Below are positions 1-16,262 of a stretch of DNA of 64,000 nt, piece after piece. The stretch's first letter is position 1. Every line of letters starts with the position of its first letter. The notes beneath the pieces are model-generated. The model was not told the origin of the DNA, searched no databases, and saw only the letters and a program-made list of their open reading frames with translations. The position numbers were made by a program, and so were the translations under genes. Source of the stretch: Coffea arabica (lineage: Eukaryota > Streptophyta > Magnoliopsida > Gentianales > Rubiaceae); the NCBI RefSeq assembly GCF_036785885.1, contig NC_092322.1:37965994-38029993 (forward strand), written 5' to 3'.

Positions 1-79
1 CCTTAATTAAGTTAGGTCAATATTTGCATTTCAACTAATGGCATTATAGATATTATTTTTTTCATTAAATTTTTGCTTT

Positions 80-506
80 ACATAAAATCACATTATATGG
101 ATATTTTGAAATTTTAGGAAATTAATGTGGTGTCATGCAAAAACGCATGGGCTTATGAGTAATTTAGCTTAAAAATTATTGTAAAATCATGATTTAATCA
201 TATCACATAAAATCACATTGTATGGATATTTTGAAACCTTAGGAAATTAATGTGGTGTCACGCAAAAGCACATGGATTTATGAGTAATTTACCTTAAGAA
301 TTATTTTAAAAAGCACGATTTAATCATATCATATCAGTTGATAACTTTAAGATATTTTGTACTTATCTATCTTTATTAAGGCTCTACCGTGATTTATGAG
401 TAATTTACCTTAAGAATTATTTTTAAAAGCACGATTTAATCATATCATATCAGTTGATAACTTTAAGAAATTTTGTACGTATCTATCTTTATTAAGGCTC
501 TACCGT
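80..506. repeat. Nested short tandem repeats
   Basis: A unit of about 125 bp starting ACATAAAATCAC occurs at 80-204 and again, diverged, from 205. A more recent exact-length tandem duplication of 116 bp follows (275-390 and 391-506), and copy B has only one of these. The whole stretch is the inner and right part of an inverted-repeat element whose left end is seen only in copy B, near 53198. Confidence 0.85.
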
Positions 507-556
507 GCACTAAGTTAAAAGTTCGACCATTGCTGGTGTATAAGAAGTGAAGCACC

Positions 557-1001
557 TAGAGCTGTTAAGTCAATCGAGTAGCTCGAAAGCTTGTTAGAGC
601 TCGACTCGTTAAGGCTCGAGCTCGGGTCGTTAATTTTGGTTAACGAGTCGAGCTCGAGCTCGAAACTTGCTCGTTTAGTTAACGAGCCAAGTAAGTTCGG
701 CTCGTTTGATACTCGAGTAGTTCGTTAGAGCTCGTTAATGAAGGGCATATTTGTCATTTTAGAAATCAAAATTATAAAAATTAAAAATTATAGGTTTTTA
801 ATAAGGTTAATTTGCACGAGCTCGAGCTCGTTTGTGATAAATGAGTCGAGCTCGAGCCACATGTACATTTTACGAGCCGAGTTCGAACACATTTTAAAGC
901 TCGTTTTCCTAACGAGCTCGAGTCGAACTCGGCTCGAATTAAACTCAAGTCGAGCTCGGCAGCCAAATGTTCGACTCAACTCGGCTCGATTAACAGCTCT
1001 A
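557..1001. mobile_element. hAT-like MITE (445 bp), copy A only
   Basis: The ends are perfect 12-bp inverted repeats, TAGAGCTGTTAA and its complement. The element is flanked by the 8-bp direct repeat GAAGCACC (549-556 and 1002-1009). Copy B at 53870-53882 has the empty site with a single GAAGCACC. An 8-bp duplication and a TAG-type terminus fit the hAT superfamily. The interior is rich in GAGCTCGAGCTCG-type palindromes and holds no transposase. Reading frames over it are by-products of this composition. Confidence 0.93.
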
Positions 1002-1009
1002 GAAGCACC

Positions 1010-1784
1010 GTTCTTCCCTTCGACAAAAAGTTCAAAGGGTGCAGTAGTGCACTTAATTGGTTTAGAGATAGGTTCTCTCCCTCTAACCCGCAGATATTGC
1101 CTGGTTGGAATCCGCCCTTCCCAAGTAGCGTAGGATTAAGATGAAATTCTAATGGCTGGAAAAAAAATCTGTCTGTATTAGGTGTAGTAACTTGTACTAC
1201 ATAATATTCTGTCAATATAATTGCTGAGTAAAACAATACATTATTCATAATAGGTTATCGTATTCCACCATAATAATATTCTAATACAATTTGCGTGCTC
1301 ATTTTCAATCACCTAAACATTTTTGTCTCTTTCAACAAATCCCTTCAAGGGATTGGTTCTGCGGTTGACATTAAGGGGCACTTGGTTCTTACTTTGGAAT
1401 TGGAAAGGGAAATAGAATAATGGATAGAGGGCCTACTAATGAGGGTTTTAGTCAATTTCTCCCAATTTGGTTAGGAATCATGAATGGCCAAATTTTAAAG
1501 CATGATTTCAATATTTTAATTTCCATTGTACTGGACCAAGTGCGCAGTATTGGAATTATTGTATTTCCAAGTACCAAAACCCCTAAACCAAGTGGCCCCT
1601 AACTTTTCTGGCAATGTTGTATTGAAGATACGGTTTCCATTAATTGAAGCAATCGACTTTGTATTTGTTAAACAAGAACTTACGCGAATGTCAAATTATT
1701 CAGCCTTCTCGGATATTATACCAAATCTTTTTAGTATTAGTTTAATTATTCAGGAAACTACTTGTTTTATTATTATTCAATTGT
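1010..1784. other. 5' flank of oxidoreductase copy A
   Basis: No gene is recognised here. The stretch aligns closely with 53883-54660 in copy B. It holds upstream non-coding DNA before the promoter of the oxidoreductase copy. Confidence 0.6.
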
Positions 1785-1795
1785 GGTTTCGGATT

Positions 1796-1926
1796 TTTTT
1801 TTTTTTTTTTTATCGACACAGGGGTGTCCGGATAAATTCTTATGGGGTCCGACTAATCCCCTGCGGCCCGGACCCGGCGTCCAACCTGACCCGAACGTGA
1901 TAAGTGCGCGGAGGAACCCAGCGGAG
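1796..1926 (-). mobile_element. SINE insertion (131 bp), copy A only
   Basis: A run of T opens a 131-bp insert that is absent from copy B. It is flanked by the 11-bp direct repeat GGTTTCGGATT (1785-1795 and 1927-1937). Read on the minus strand it ends in poly(A), preceded by the GGGGATTAGTCGGACC and CCGGACACCCCTGTG motifs typical of plant SINE tails. It is short and probably 5'-truncated, because no clear A and B boxes are visible. The duplication length and A-tail indicate LINE-driven retroposition. Confidence 0.85.
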
Positions 1927-1997
1927 GGTTTCGGATTGTTAGTATGATTTGATAGTTTAATTCTAACTTCAAATTAGATTTGGTCAGTGAATGGTCT

Positions 1998-2005
1998 TAT
2001 ATAAA
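1998..2005 (+). promoter_or_regulatory. TATA box of oxidoreductase copy A
   Basis: TATATAAA lies 172 bp upstream of the ATG at 2177 and is conserved in copy B at 54727-54734. A CGTTT pentanucleotide run follows, about 3 units in A and 5 in B. A start site near 2030 would give a 5' leader of about 150 nt. This is inferred from spacing only. Confidence 0.55.
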
Positions 2006-2176
2006 GACCTTTTCTGGCTTATTAATGTATCATTCCTATCAATAAAGTCACCTCCCAGTTTCGTTTCGTTTCGTTTAGTCGTCTGTCTTTTCTTCGTTTG
2101 TCCACAGCAACGTTGCGATTTAGCTCTGATTCATAACTTGGGTTGTTTTAACATATTACGTGAGGGCCTACAGGCC

Positions 2177-2831
<655 letters not shown>

Positions 2832-2959
2832 GTACTACATGTGTTTATTTTTACCCTTAATTTCCAATACTTTGAAACACCCTAGAAAAATCAGATGTAG
2901 TTGATCATTTCCAAAGAATTAGTGATAATTATTGAGGATCAATAAACAACTACTGGTAG

Positions 2960-2961
2960 CC
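2960..2961. other. Deletion junction relative to copy B
   Basis: Copy A passes directly from GGTAGC to CGAACATGTG. Copy B has 3,987 bp between the same points (55696-59682). That stretch holds oxidoreductase exons 3 and 4, a foldback element, the exonuclease 3' fragment and a MULE-like element. A shared GC dinucleotide at the breakpoints suggests microhomology-mediated end joining. Because B keeps gene exons here, deletion in A is more likely than insertion in B. Confidence 0.85.
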
Positions 2962-3210
2962 GAACATGTGACTATTACGCTCTTTTAGTTGCAATTTGGA
3001 TAAAAACTATCAAAAATACTAAATGTGCTCAAAAGTTGAAAATTTGGATATCAAATTTGCTTTTGTCAAAAGTTTGAGAACTAAAACCGCTCATATATCA
3101 AAATTTAAATACCAAAACTACATTTTTGTCAACCAAAAAATAAATATGCGGAGGGTAACTACTATGTCTTAATCATGTCTGTCACCTTTGCCATCATAGT
3201 GGAAGAACGG

Positions 3211-7008
<3,798 letters not shown>

Positions 7009-7044
7009 TTAGCAACTAGCAGGTATAAGAACCGGGGTCTTGCA

Positions 7045-7051
7045 TTTTATA
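7045..7051 (-). promoter_or_regulatory. Probable TATA box of the intact GST
   Basis: Read on the minus strand this is TATAAAA in the context CACTATAAAATGC, 136 bp upstream of the ATG at 6909. A start about 30 bp downstream would give a leader near 100 nt, normal for a plant gene. It is a motif and spacing call only. Confidence 0.5.
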
Positions 7052-8821
7052 GTGAATGAGAGGCTGGTGATGGCAGCATGAAGGAATAATGGTTGGTAAG
7101 TGGTAGATTGTACCAGGACACTTGGGTCCTCTGCCCTTCAGCAATTTAGGCCACAAGTCAAAATGCAGGTTTTTTTTTTTTCAAGCAGTAGGGATAGGAT
7201 TCAAAGGTAAGGGAAGGAAGATTAGAACCAGAATTTTTAAATCTTGAGAAAATGAAGGGTCTCTTTTTCATGTGTTATTAATTAGATCTTTTTTGACTCT
7301 TTAATTTTTTTTTTTTTAAGATTCTTGAAAGCCACTTTAGGAATTTACAACCTATACTAGCACGTTTTTGGTTTGATATATGCTCAAATTTTTAGCATGT
7401 AACTTAATTTATTTATAATATTTTGAATACAAAATTAACTTTCCTTTTCCAGTTACTCACTAGAAATTGATAGAAAGTTCACGAGATGAATAATGTGTGC
7501 ATAATTGCTGTTTACTCACAATTTTGTGGCCTCCCACCAATTGCTACTTTTAAATCCAGTAAGTACTTATCGCATTCGTGTGATCTAATGGTTATTCATC
7601 TTTTCTCGATTTCTAGAATTCGATTGCTCCTGTACCCCTTTTCCCCCATAGTTGATGTATGACCAAAGAAAAAGAAAAGTTGCAACATTGTCTCTACGAC
7701 CAAATATTAAAACCTTTTTGGCTTGTTATTTTTAAATTTCTCTAAATTTGAATAAATATTTCGAGATAAATACAATGCCATTTGACTGCCGTCCCCAATC
7801 AAATCAAAGGTAGTAGAGGATTCTAGAACTCAACAAATAAATATTATTTATTTGTGCTAGAATATTCGTTGTCTAGAACTTGTTCTAGGATGCTTGTCTT
7901 GCTTTCTTGTTCCTAATCACACAAAATTACGCGACAATTTTTGTAGTCACAATTCCGCCATTATCTTCTCCATTAATGAATCAGAAGATTCTGGTAATTT
8001 TAAGTAAAATTATTCCCATTGCCAGTTATTTCAAACCAAATCAGCGGCCTGGTGGAAATTAAACTGCTAAATATTAAAACACAAACTAAGAAATTAAGGA
8101 ACAAAAACTTGCGTCCACGGAAAAGGTTATGGTCTCTTTTTCTTGATTGTCTGCTTAGTAGCTGCTGCGGCTGGTCCCTAATTATTAGGTTCCCAAGCTT
8201 TTAGCTAAGTGCTTACGCAGAGTCTTAAGGAATTTGACGTCACTCCTTAAGTAATCACATTCAAGCTTTTGTCTTTCCCTCTCTCTCGCTCCTTTTTCTG
8301 TTCCTGGTTTGCACATTATTTAAGTTCAATAAGAAAAAATATGAACATAGACAATTCAACTAAACCACGAAAACAAGAAAAGAGTACCCCACCACATCTT
8401 ATGTCTAAATTGGTCCGGACAATGGGTACTAGAATTAATTTTTTTATATACCGCCAGTATATAATTGTTTATACATCAACAAATTTACATCATATCACAT
8501 TTATATAAATTTAAATTTAAATTTACACTGTTAGCATGTAAAAAATTAATTCTATATATGCTCAAAAGCCATCATTTACCTCTAGCTCTATCCCTTCTAT
8601 AGGGACAAAAGTAACTCGATCGTAAAGGTCAAAATTATGTTAATGTATCAAAAGGTTGAGTTATGTATATATTTTAAAAATCATAAGGGGATTATATGGT
8701 AAAACACTAAACTATAAGAGAGATGTATGGTAAAACATAAATCGTACGGGATTAAAATGTCATGCATATTATGTATATATATTTTAGTCATTTCAACCAC
8801 TTTAGTTTCTAAATAAGGGTA
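7052..8821. other. Intergenic AT-rich DNA with MITE-like remnants
   Basis: No gene is recognised. Near 8431-8556 a short inverted pair (GAATTAATTTTTT and its complement) brackets about 125 bp and may be a small MITE. From about 8640 to 8820 the sequence resembles, in inverted orientation, 47440-47650. It has the 'aaaacactaaa...' and 'gattaaaatgt' style of a common plant inverted-repeat element. The rest shows nothing identifiable. Confidence 0.45.
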
Positions 8822-10225
8822 TGATAGGTCACAATTTTGTTATCTATTTTATAATTAATTTCCTCCTATTACCTTATCGAATGTGCATTAATTAGCAGAT
8901 TTTATTCATTTTTGGCATTTGTGCTTATTGCAGAGAGTTGGAACAAAATATCATAAAAAAGTGCAAATTTGTCAAGTTGTACACCTTCGGGTTAGTCAAA
9001 TTAATTTTGACGATAGCCAGCAGAAGAGTTGGAGTAGTAAAAGGAAACAAGAGTCCAAACGGAGATGGTATTCCTTATCCAGTGATCAACTGCGCTAGAC
9101 GAGGAGCAATTTTGGGGGACTCTCCTTTTTCTTCTTTTGGTAGTTTTCAAAAGAGGAGGGAGGTTAACAGAGACTAGGAGTCTTCCCTTTTATTCCCCTT
9201 AGTAGCCGGATAGGAAGGAAAATTATGTAGGAAGAGGCGGTCCGACAGCTTTGATTTTTCTTTCTTTTGTTTTCGTACTTTGTTGGCTAGTTCTTCTGGG
9301 GGGTTGACTATTCATTGTTTTTGGGGGACTATTCCATCATTTTTTCATTATATTCAATTGGAGGAAAAATGCCTTCACCATTTACTTCGGCAATTTTACA
9401 TAGGATCTGCTCGACAGAGATGAACTAAACTTTTATTTCTAGTCAAGGAACAACAGAGGATTTGGTTCAGGTTAAATTGTGAGATCTAACTGATTTTACT
9501 TTTTCCTATTATTTTCTAGTATTCGTATATTTCCTATTTTATTTTTTTATGGTTATTGTATTATTCAAGTATCATGGGTCCAGATGTTAGATTAATTCAA
9601 TAACCTAAAACCAATTAGAGTAATTAAATCTGTAATTGTTTAATTATTCCAAATTAGTGGTAACTGATATAATCGGGATTATATCAGGGAAATATACGGG
9701 CTAATTTGTAAACAACCCTCGTAGCGTGTTGTTTATGTAGAACAGGATTTTTCTAAATCTTAAAGCAATTGCAAAATTGAATTTTACAGTCGTACCTAGG
9801 GTTATTCTGCAATTAGAACAATAACTAATGGTCTTACATTAACTATCGACAATTAAGGAGAAATTGATTGTCATCACTTGTTTGACAATTATAACTTGTT
9901 TATCAGTTTATATATGGAATTATTCTTGCATCGATGATCAATTAGGAGAACCATTTCCGAAATTGCTTCTTGACTAGAGTTTGTCAAAAACTATTTGAGT
10001 TTTTGCAATTTGCCATCTAATTTTTATTTAATTGCAATATTCGATTAGCATAACTTATTGGTAATTTCTAAAAAAAAAAAAAAAAAATCCCCCATTGTTT
10101 GTTTGAACTTCAAAAGAGGCAAATATCCCCAATCCCTATGAATTCAACCCTACTTATCACTATCTATAGAAATTATATTTTGTTTGAGCAGGCATTTATT
10201 ATTGCACAGGCTCGACAATCTGTCA
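8822..10225 (+). repeat. 5' LTR of the Athila-like fossil
   Basis: It begins TGATAGGTCACAA and ends CAATCTGTCA, five bases before the primer-binding site. The first part matches 46719-46848 (TGATAAGTCGCAA). It also shows family resemblance to the solo LTR at 49808-51419, including a shared CGTACCTAGGGTT motif. Confidence 0.85.
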
Positions 10226-10230
10226 ATTTT

Positions 10231-10247
10231 TGGCGCCGTTGCCGGGA
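10231..10247 (+). promoter_or_regulatory. Primer-binding site, tRNA-Asp type
   Basis: TGGCGCCGTTGCCGGGA lies just after the 5' LTR. It is complementary to the 3' end of plant tRNA-Asp, the primer used by Athila/Tat-type gypsy elements. The match is imperfect. Confidence 0.85.
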
Positions 10248-10383
10248 CTAGTGTTAGTTAAATTTGTTTCTTTTTAAGTTCATTTTCATTTTAATTTTCT
10301 GGTACTTTTCTAGTTTATACTTTGTTCTTCTCGTACAGGTGAATTAATTTTCGATCCTAAAATAGAGAAAACTGCACGCCGAA

Positions 10384-13300
10384 CATGAAAAGAGACTAGA
10401 CAGCTCAGAGAAGATCAATCTAGTGCTGCATCTCAAAAACTTGATCCAAAAGTTGAAGCAACAAATTCGTTTGGTGATATTTCGAGTGACTCGGATCAAG
10501 AAGAAGTCACTATGGCTAATGCACGAACACTAAGGGTATTGGCTGCTCCTAATTTAAATCAGCAGCCCTTATGCATTACTTTTCCGAATTTAAATGATAA
10601 CACTCAGTTTTGAGTTAAAATCTGGTCTAATTCATCTTTTGTCATCTTTTCATGATTTATCAGGTAAGAAGCCTCATAAGCACTTGCAAGAGTTCGATGT
10701 TGTTTGCAACATTATGAAACCTTCGAAAATCACGGAAGAACAAATAAAAATGAGAACATTCCCTTTCTCTCTTAAGGATTCAGCAAAAGACTAGTTGTAC
10801 TACTATCTCCAGGTAATATCACCACTTGGGAGCAGCTGAAGAAAAAATTCCTGGAAAAGTATTTTCCTGTATCTCGAACTGCAAGTCTGAGGAAGGAAAT
10901 ATGCGGTATCAAGCAACATTTAGGAGAGTCGCTCTATGATTACTGAAAGAGATTCAAGAAGTTATGTATCAAATTCCCTCAACATCAAATAAATGTGCAG
11001 CTGCTCATTCAGTACTTTTACGATGGGCTACTTTTCAAAGACAAGAATATTATTGATGCTGCAAGTGGAGGGGCATTGGCGAACAAGACTCCTCGAGAAG
11101 CATAGTTGTTAATTGAAGGAATGGCCGAGAACTCATAATAGTTCGGTATAAGAAAGGATATCCCGATACGCAAAGTGAATGAGATAAAAACATCTTCTAT
11201 CCAACAGCAGTTATCCGACTTAACATCTTTTGTTATACAATTGGCTATAGAAAATGCACCACAAGCCAAGGTGTATGGAATTTGCACTGTCATGGGTCGT
11301 TCTACAGAGATGTGATTCAAGAAAAGAGTGCGAAGAAAGTAAACATAACTGGTCATACGCCCGCGCCAAGAAAGCCATATGATTCGTACCCTAACATGTA
11401 CAATCTGGGTTGGAGAGATCACCATAACCTCAATGATGGGGGAAATAGACAATCAAATTTTGCACTGAATAGACAGCAAGGGTATCAACAATAATACCAA
11501 CCTTGACAGCCACCACTCCTCCAAGTTCAGGCCCGTCTTTGAAAGAAATGATGAAACAATTAATTACTAGTCAACAAAAGATGAAATCTAACCTATAAAA
11601 TATAAGGAATCAAATGGGTCAAATGTAAGCGATGCAGAGTCAGAGTAGTCAGATGGCAATATCAATCAACCGTCTGAAGTCCCAAGTTTACGAAAAATTG
11701 CCGTCTCAACCTGAATTGAACCTGAAGAACGTAAGTACAATGACCTTAAGGAGTGGAAAGGAAATTCAGGGATTCGAACTCGTGACTCCAAAGGACAAGG
11801 ATGAAAAAAAGATCGAGAAAGAACTTGAGGCAGAGGACATGAATGGCATAAATCCAGTGGTATTCCTTAACCCAATCATTGAACTTAAAGCTAATCCGCT
11901 TCCCTTTCCTAGTAGGTTGGAGAAACCAAAGAATCAGGATAAGGAGAAAGAGATCTTGGACGTATTCCGCAAAGTAGAGATCAACATTCCTCTGTTAGAT
12001 GCAACCAAACAAGTGTTGAAGTATACAAAATTTTTGAAGGATTTGTGCATCAGCCGAAGAAGATTGAGAGGAGACAAAAGAGTTATTGTGGGGGAGAATG
12101 TGTCTGCGGTTCTACAGAGGAAACTTCCACCGAAGTGCGGAGATCCAAGTATGTTCATTATCCCCTGTAAAATAGGTAATACTTTGATTAAAAATGTCAT
12201 GTTGGACCTAGGAACATCAGTAATGTCTAAATCTATCTATACTTCTTTGAACTTAGGTCCGTTAAAAGAAACTAGGATAATACTCCAATTAGCTGATCGA
12301 ATGAATGCTTATCCTGATAGGTTGGTCGATGATGTGTTGGTTAAAATTTCTAACTGATTTTTATGTACTTAACATAAATAATGATCATTCCCCCGACCCC
12401 TTACCTTTGCTATTAGGTAGACTCTTTTTGTTTACAATCCAAAATAAAATTGATGTTAATAAGGGTACTTTATCCATGAAATTTGATGAAAAAATTATTC
12501 ATTTCAATACCATTGAGACCATGAAATACCCCTCGAACTCTAATTTTAACTCTATTTTTTCTATGAGTGCTATTGACTCAGCGGTGCAGGAAGTGTTTGA
12601 AATTATTGGCAGGGATGAGTTAGAAGTTGTTTTAACCAAGTACCTCGAGTTAAACACAACTCATGAGGAAGAATTGAGTAAAGATGTGAAAAATACAATT
12701 GGAGCGTTGCAATCGTTGCCAGTCAAGACGACAAGGTATGAGCTCGCACTTATTTTCGTGCCCAAATCTCACCAAAGGGTATTACCGTCTGTGGTACAGG
12801 CACCTGTGTTTGAATTAAAATCTCTGCCAAAGCACTTGAAATACGCTTACTTGGGCAAGAAGGAAATGCTTCCATTGATTATCTCGACGCGACTGTTGGA
12901 AATCCAAGAAGAAAAACTAATCCAAATTCTTAGAAATCACAAGCAAGCAATAGGATGGACTATCACCGACATTAAGGGCATCAGCCTCTCTGTATGTATG
13001 CACCGAATAAGGTTCGAAGAAGATGCCAAATCTATACGGCAAGTTCAAAGGATGCTCAATCCCCTTATGATGGAAGTGATGAAGAACGAAATACTAAAGC
13101 TGCTGGATGTGGGGATCATATATGCAATATCAGGCAGCCCATGGATGAGCTCGGTACAGGTAGTTTCAAAGAAAGCAGGAGTGATAGTGGAGGCCAACCA
13201 GAAGGGTGAACTCATGCCAATACACAAATCCACTGGATAGCAGCAGTGTATAGACTACCGGAAATTAAACGTTATCATGAAAAAAGACCATTTTTCACCT

Positions 13301-15710
13301 CCTTTTATTGACCAAATGATTGAACGATTAGTTTGTTGAATTTATTATTGTTTTTTAAATGGATTTTTAGGGTATTTTCAAATTGCAATCGCACAGGAAG
13401 ATCAAGAGAAAACCACCTTCACGTGCCCGTTTGAAACTTTCGTATACAGGCAAATGCCTTTCGGATTGTGCAATATCCCTGCAACATTTCAGAGAAGTAT
13501 GATGAGCATTTTTTCAGAATATGTTAAGAAAATTATTGAGATTTTCATGAACAACTTTAGTATATATGGTGATAGTTTTGATAATTGTCTAGATAACCCG
13601 AAATTGATCTTCTTGAGATGTATATAAACTAATCTCGTGTTTAATTGAAAAAAATGTCATTTTATAGTTGAGTATGGGATAGTTCAAGGTCACGTAGTGT
13701 CCTCTAAGGGTATTGAAATTGATTAAGTTAAAATAGACATTATATCTGCCTTACCTTACCCCGCGAGTGTGCGGGAAGTGTATTTTTTTCTTGGACATGT
13801 AGGTTTCTACCAAAGGTTCATAAGGATTTCTCGAAGACTGGAGCTCCTCTGTTCAAACTCTTACAAAAAGATGTGGCCTTTGAGTTCAATGTCGAGTGTA
13901 AGAGAGCATTCGACAAGTTAAAGGAGTTGTTGACATCGTCACTGATCATCCAACCTCTTGACTGGAATCTCTTATTTGAGATCATGTATGATGCTAGTGA
14001 TTATGCAGTGGGAGTAGTGTTAGGACAGAGAATAGGAAAAGCAACTCACGTCATCTACTACACGTCCGGAACCTTGAGTAGAGGTCAATTGAATTACTCC
14101 ACTACTAAGAAGGAGGTTTTAACAGTTATTTTTGCTTTAGAAAAATTCAGGTCATATTTATTAGGTGGTAAAGTTATTGTATTTTCTGATCATACAGCAT
14201 TGAGGTACCTAATAACCAAGAAAGATGCAAAACCGAGGCTGATAAGGTGGATATTGCTCTTGCAAGAATTTGATATGGAGATGACGGATAAAAGTGGTTC
14301 GGAGAATTTGGTAGCTGACCATTTAAGTCGCATATCAGTTGGAGAAGAGAACGTGCCATTGAAAGATACATTCCCTGATGAACAATTATTTTCTCTAAAT
14401 TCTAAATTGCCTTGGTATGCTGATTTAGTTAATTACCTAATAACTGGCAAATTACATGCAGGTTGGCTCAAAGCAAAAAGGGACAAGTTAAAGAGCGACG
14501 CCAAATACTACATATGGGACGACCCGTATCTATAGAAGCATTGTGCTGATCAAGTAATGCGAAGGTGCGTAAGTGAGAATGAATATCACTCAATCTTAAC
14601 TTTTTTTCATTCTTTTGCCTATGGAGGTCACTTTGGACCTAAGAAGACATCTCATAAGGTGTTAGAGAGCAGGTTATACTGGCCTTCACTATTCAAAGAT
14701 GCCTACATGCTCTGTAAGTAGTGTGAAAGATGTCAAAACATAGGTAATATTTTTCATAGAGATCTGACGTCTCAAATTTCAGTGTTCTTTGTTGAAATTT
14801 TTGACGTATGAGGGATTGACTTTATGGGCCCTTTTCCCATGTCGTTTGGTTTCTTTATATCATCTTGGCACTTGATTATGTTTCCAAATAAGTGGAAGTT
14901 AAAGCCACCTGGACTAATGATTTAAAAGTGATTTCAGATTTTATTAAGTCCAATATTTTTGTGCATTTTGGGATGCCAAGAACCATTGTTAGTGACAGGG
15001 GGATGCATTTCTACAATAATACCATAGCTACGCTATTTCGAAGGTATGATGTGCTCCACAAGGTCTCAACATCATACCACCTTCAAACCAATGGCCAAAC
15101 CGAAGTATCGAATCGAGAAATCAAGTCTATCTTGGAAAAAATGGTGTGACCCGATAGGAAGGATTGGAGTCAATAGTTGAAAGATGCACTTTAGACCTAT
15201 TGGACGGCATATAAGACTCCTATAGGGATATCACCCTATAGATTAATATTCGGGAAGCCATGTCACCTCCCAATGGAATTTGAGCACAAGGCCTTTTGGA
15301 CGATAAAGCAGTGTAATATGAATTTAGAGGAGGCTGGTGCTCATCGAAAGTTGGACTTGCAAGAATTGGAGGAGATCCAGAGCAAAACATATAAGAATGC
15401 ATTAATTTACAAGGAGAGGAGTAAGGCGTTTCATAACCAACAAATCTCTAGGAAGACCTTTGAAATTGGTCAAAAGGTTCTCCTATACCAATCCAAGTTT
15501 AAGCTGTTTCCAGGTAAACTGTGTTCCAGAGGGATTGACCTTTCATTGTTACTCATGTCTTTCACTATAGTGCAGTAGAAATCCATAGCACTAAGATGGC
15601 CAAAAAGTTTGTGATGAATGGACACCGTCTCAAACACTATTACGAGAGCTTTCCAAGTGAAGTGAAGGTGATACATTTGGACACACCAAATTGCTCCAAT
15701 TGCTAACATC
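10384..15710 (+). mobile_element. gag-pol region of the Athila-like fossil
   Basis: The recognisable parts are a gag domain around 10590-11090 (HLQEFDVVCNIMKP, FPFSL), an aspartic protease around 12180-12350, reverse transcriptase around 12990-13640 (MPFGLCNIPATFQR), RNase H around 13870-14340 ([30 protein letters not shown]) and integrase around 14600-15700 (YHLQTNGQTEVSNREIKSIL). It is followed by the GGGAGGCAGCCCAATTTC motif common after pol in this clade. It is broken in many places and cannot encode a polyprotein. Confidence 0.88.
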
Positions 15711-15889
15711 TAGCCATGTCTAACCAAAGACGTTAAAAAAATGCACTTTTTGGGAGGCAGCCCAATTTCTTTTAGTTGTTGTTCAACTTTAGTTGATAAC
15801 TTCAATATGTTTTCTTAAAGTTTTTCCAAATTTTTGATTTCATTTTTTGTTTCTGATGATTAGTAGGTGTTCCCCTAACATAACGCACC

Positions 15890-16262
15890 AGCGTCAACAG
15901 AGCGCGTGGTAATGTGCAACTCCCAGGTGCTTCATCAGAAAGGTTTCAACCCTCATAACGTGCCTGCGTCAAGTCACCTAAAGAGCTCTTCCTTTGATCT
16001 TGGAGCGGATTGACCGACCTGACGCGTCAATGTCAACAAGGCACGAGGTAACTTTCAATTCAATGACTCTTTATTAGAAGGGTTCTTGCCTTCATGATGT
16101 GCCCGCGTCACCTGGGCGCGTGGTAATGTGCAATCCTCAAAGTTTTCATCAGAAAGGTTTCCACCCTTATGACGCGTCGGTGTCAACCGAGTATGTGGTA
16201 ACTTTGAACTTAACAGACATTTATTAGAAGGATTCTTGCCTTTTTGACGTGCCATATCATGT
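15890..16262 (+). repeat. Imperfect ~77-bp repeats after pol
   Basis: Four diverged units carry GCGTGGTAATGTGCAA or a variant followed by CATCAGAAAGG / TTATTAGAAGG and a GACG-type end. They start near 15900, 16021, 16099 and 16171. A different but similarly placed GCGTGGGCACGCC array occurs in the reversed Athila-like piece at 40400-40545. Variable tandem repeats in this 3' zone are known for plant gypsy elements. Confidence 0.7.

Noticed and set aside
738-1133. 131-residue frame and antisense partners
   Set aside because: They lie mostly within the hAT-like MITE; Ser/Arg-rich readings come from GAGCTCGAGCTCG palindromes.
10231-10247. tRNA-Asp-like sequence
   Set aside because: It is only the 3'-end complement next to an LTR, so it is a primer-binding site and not a tRNA gene.
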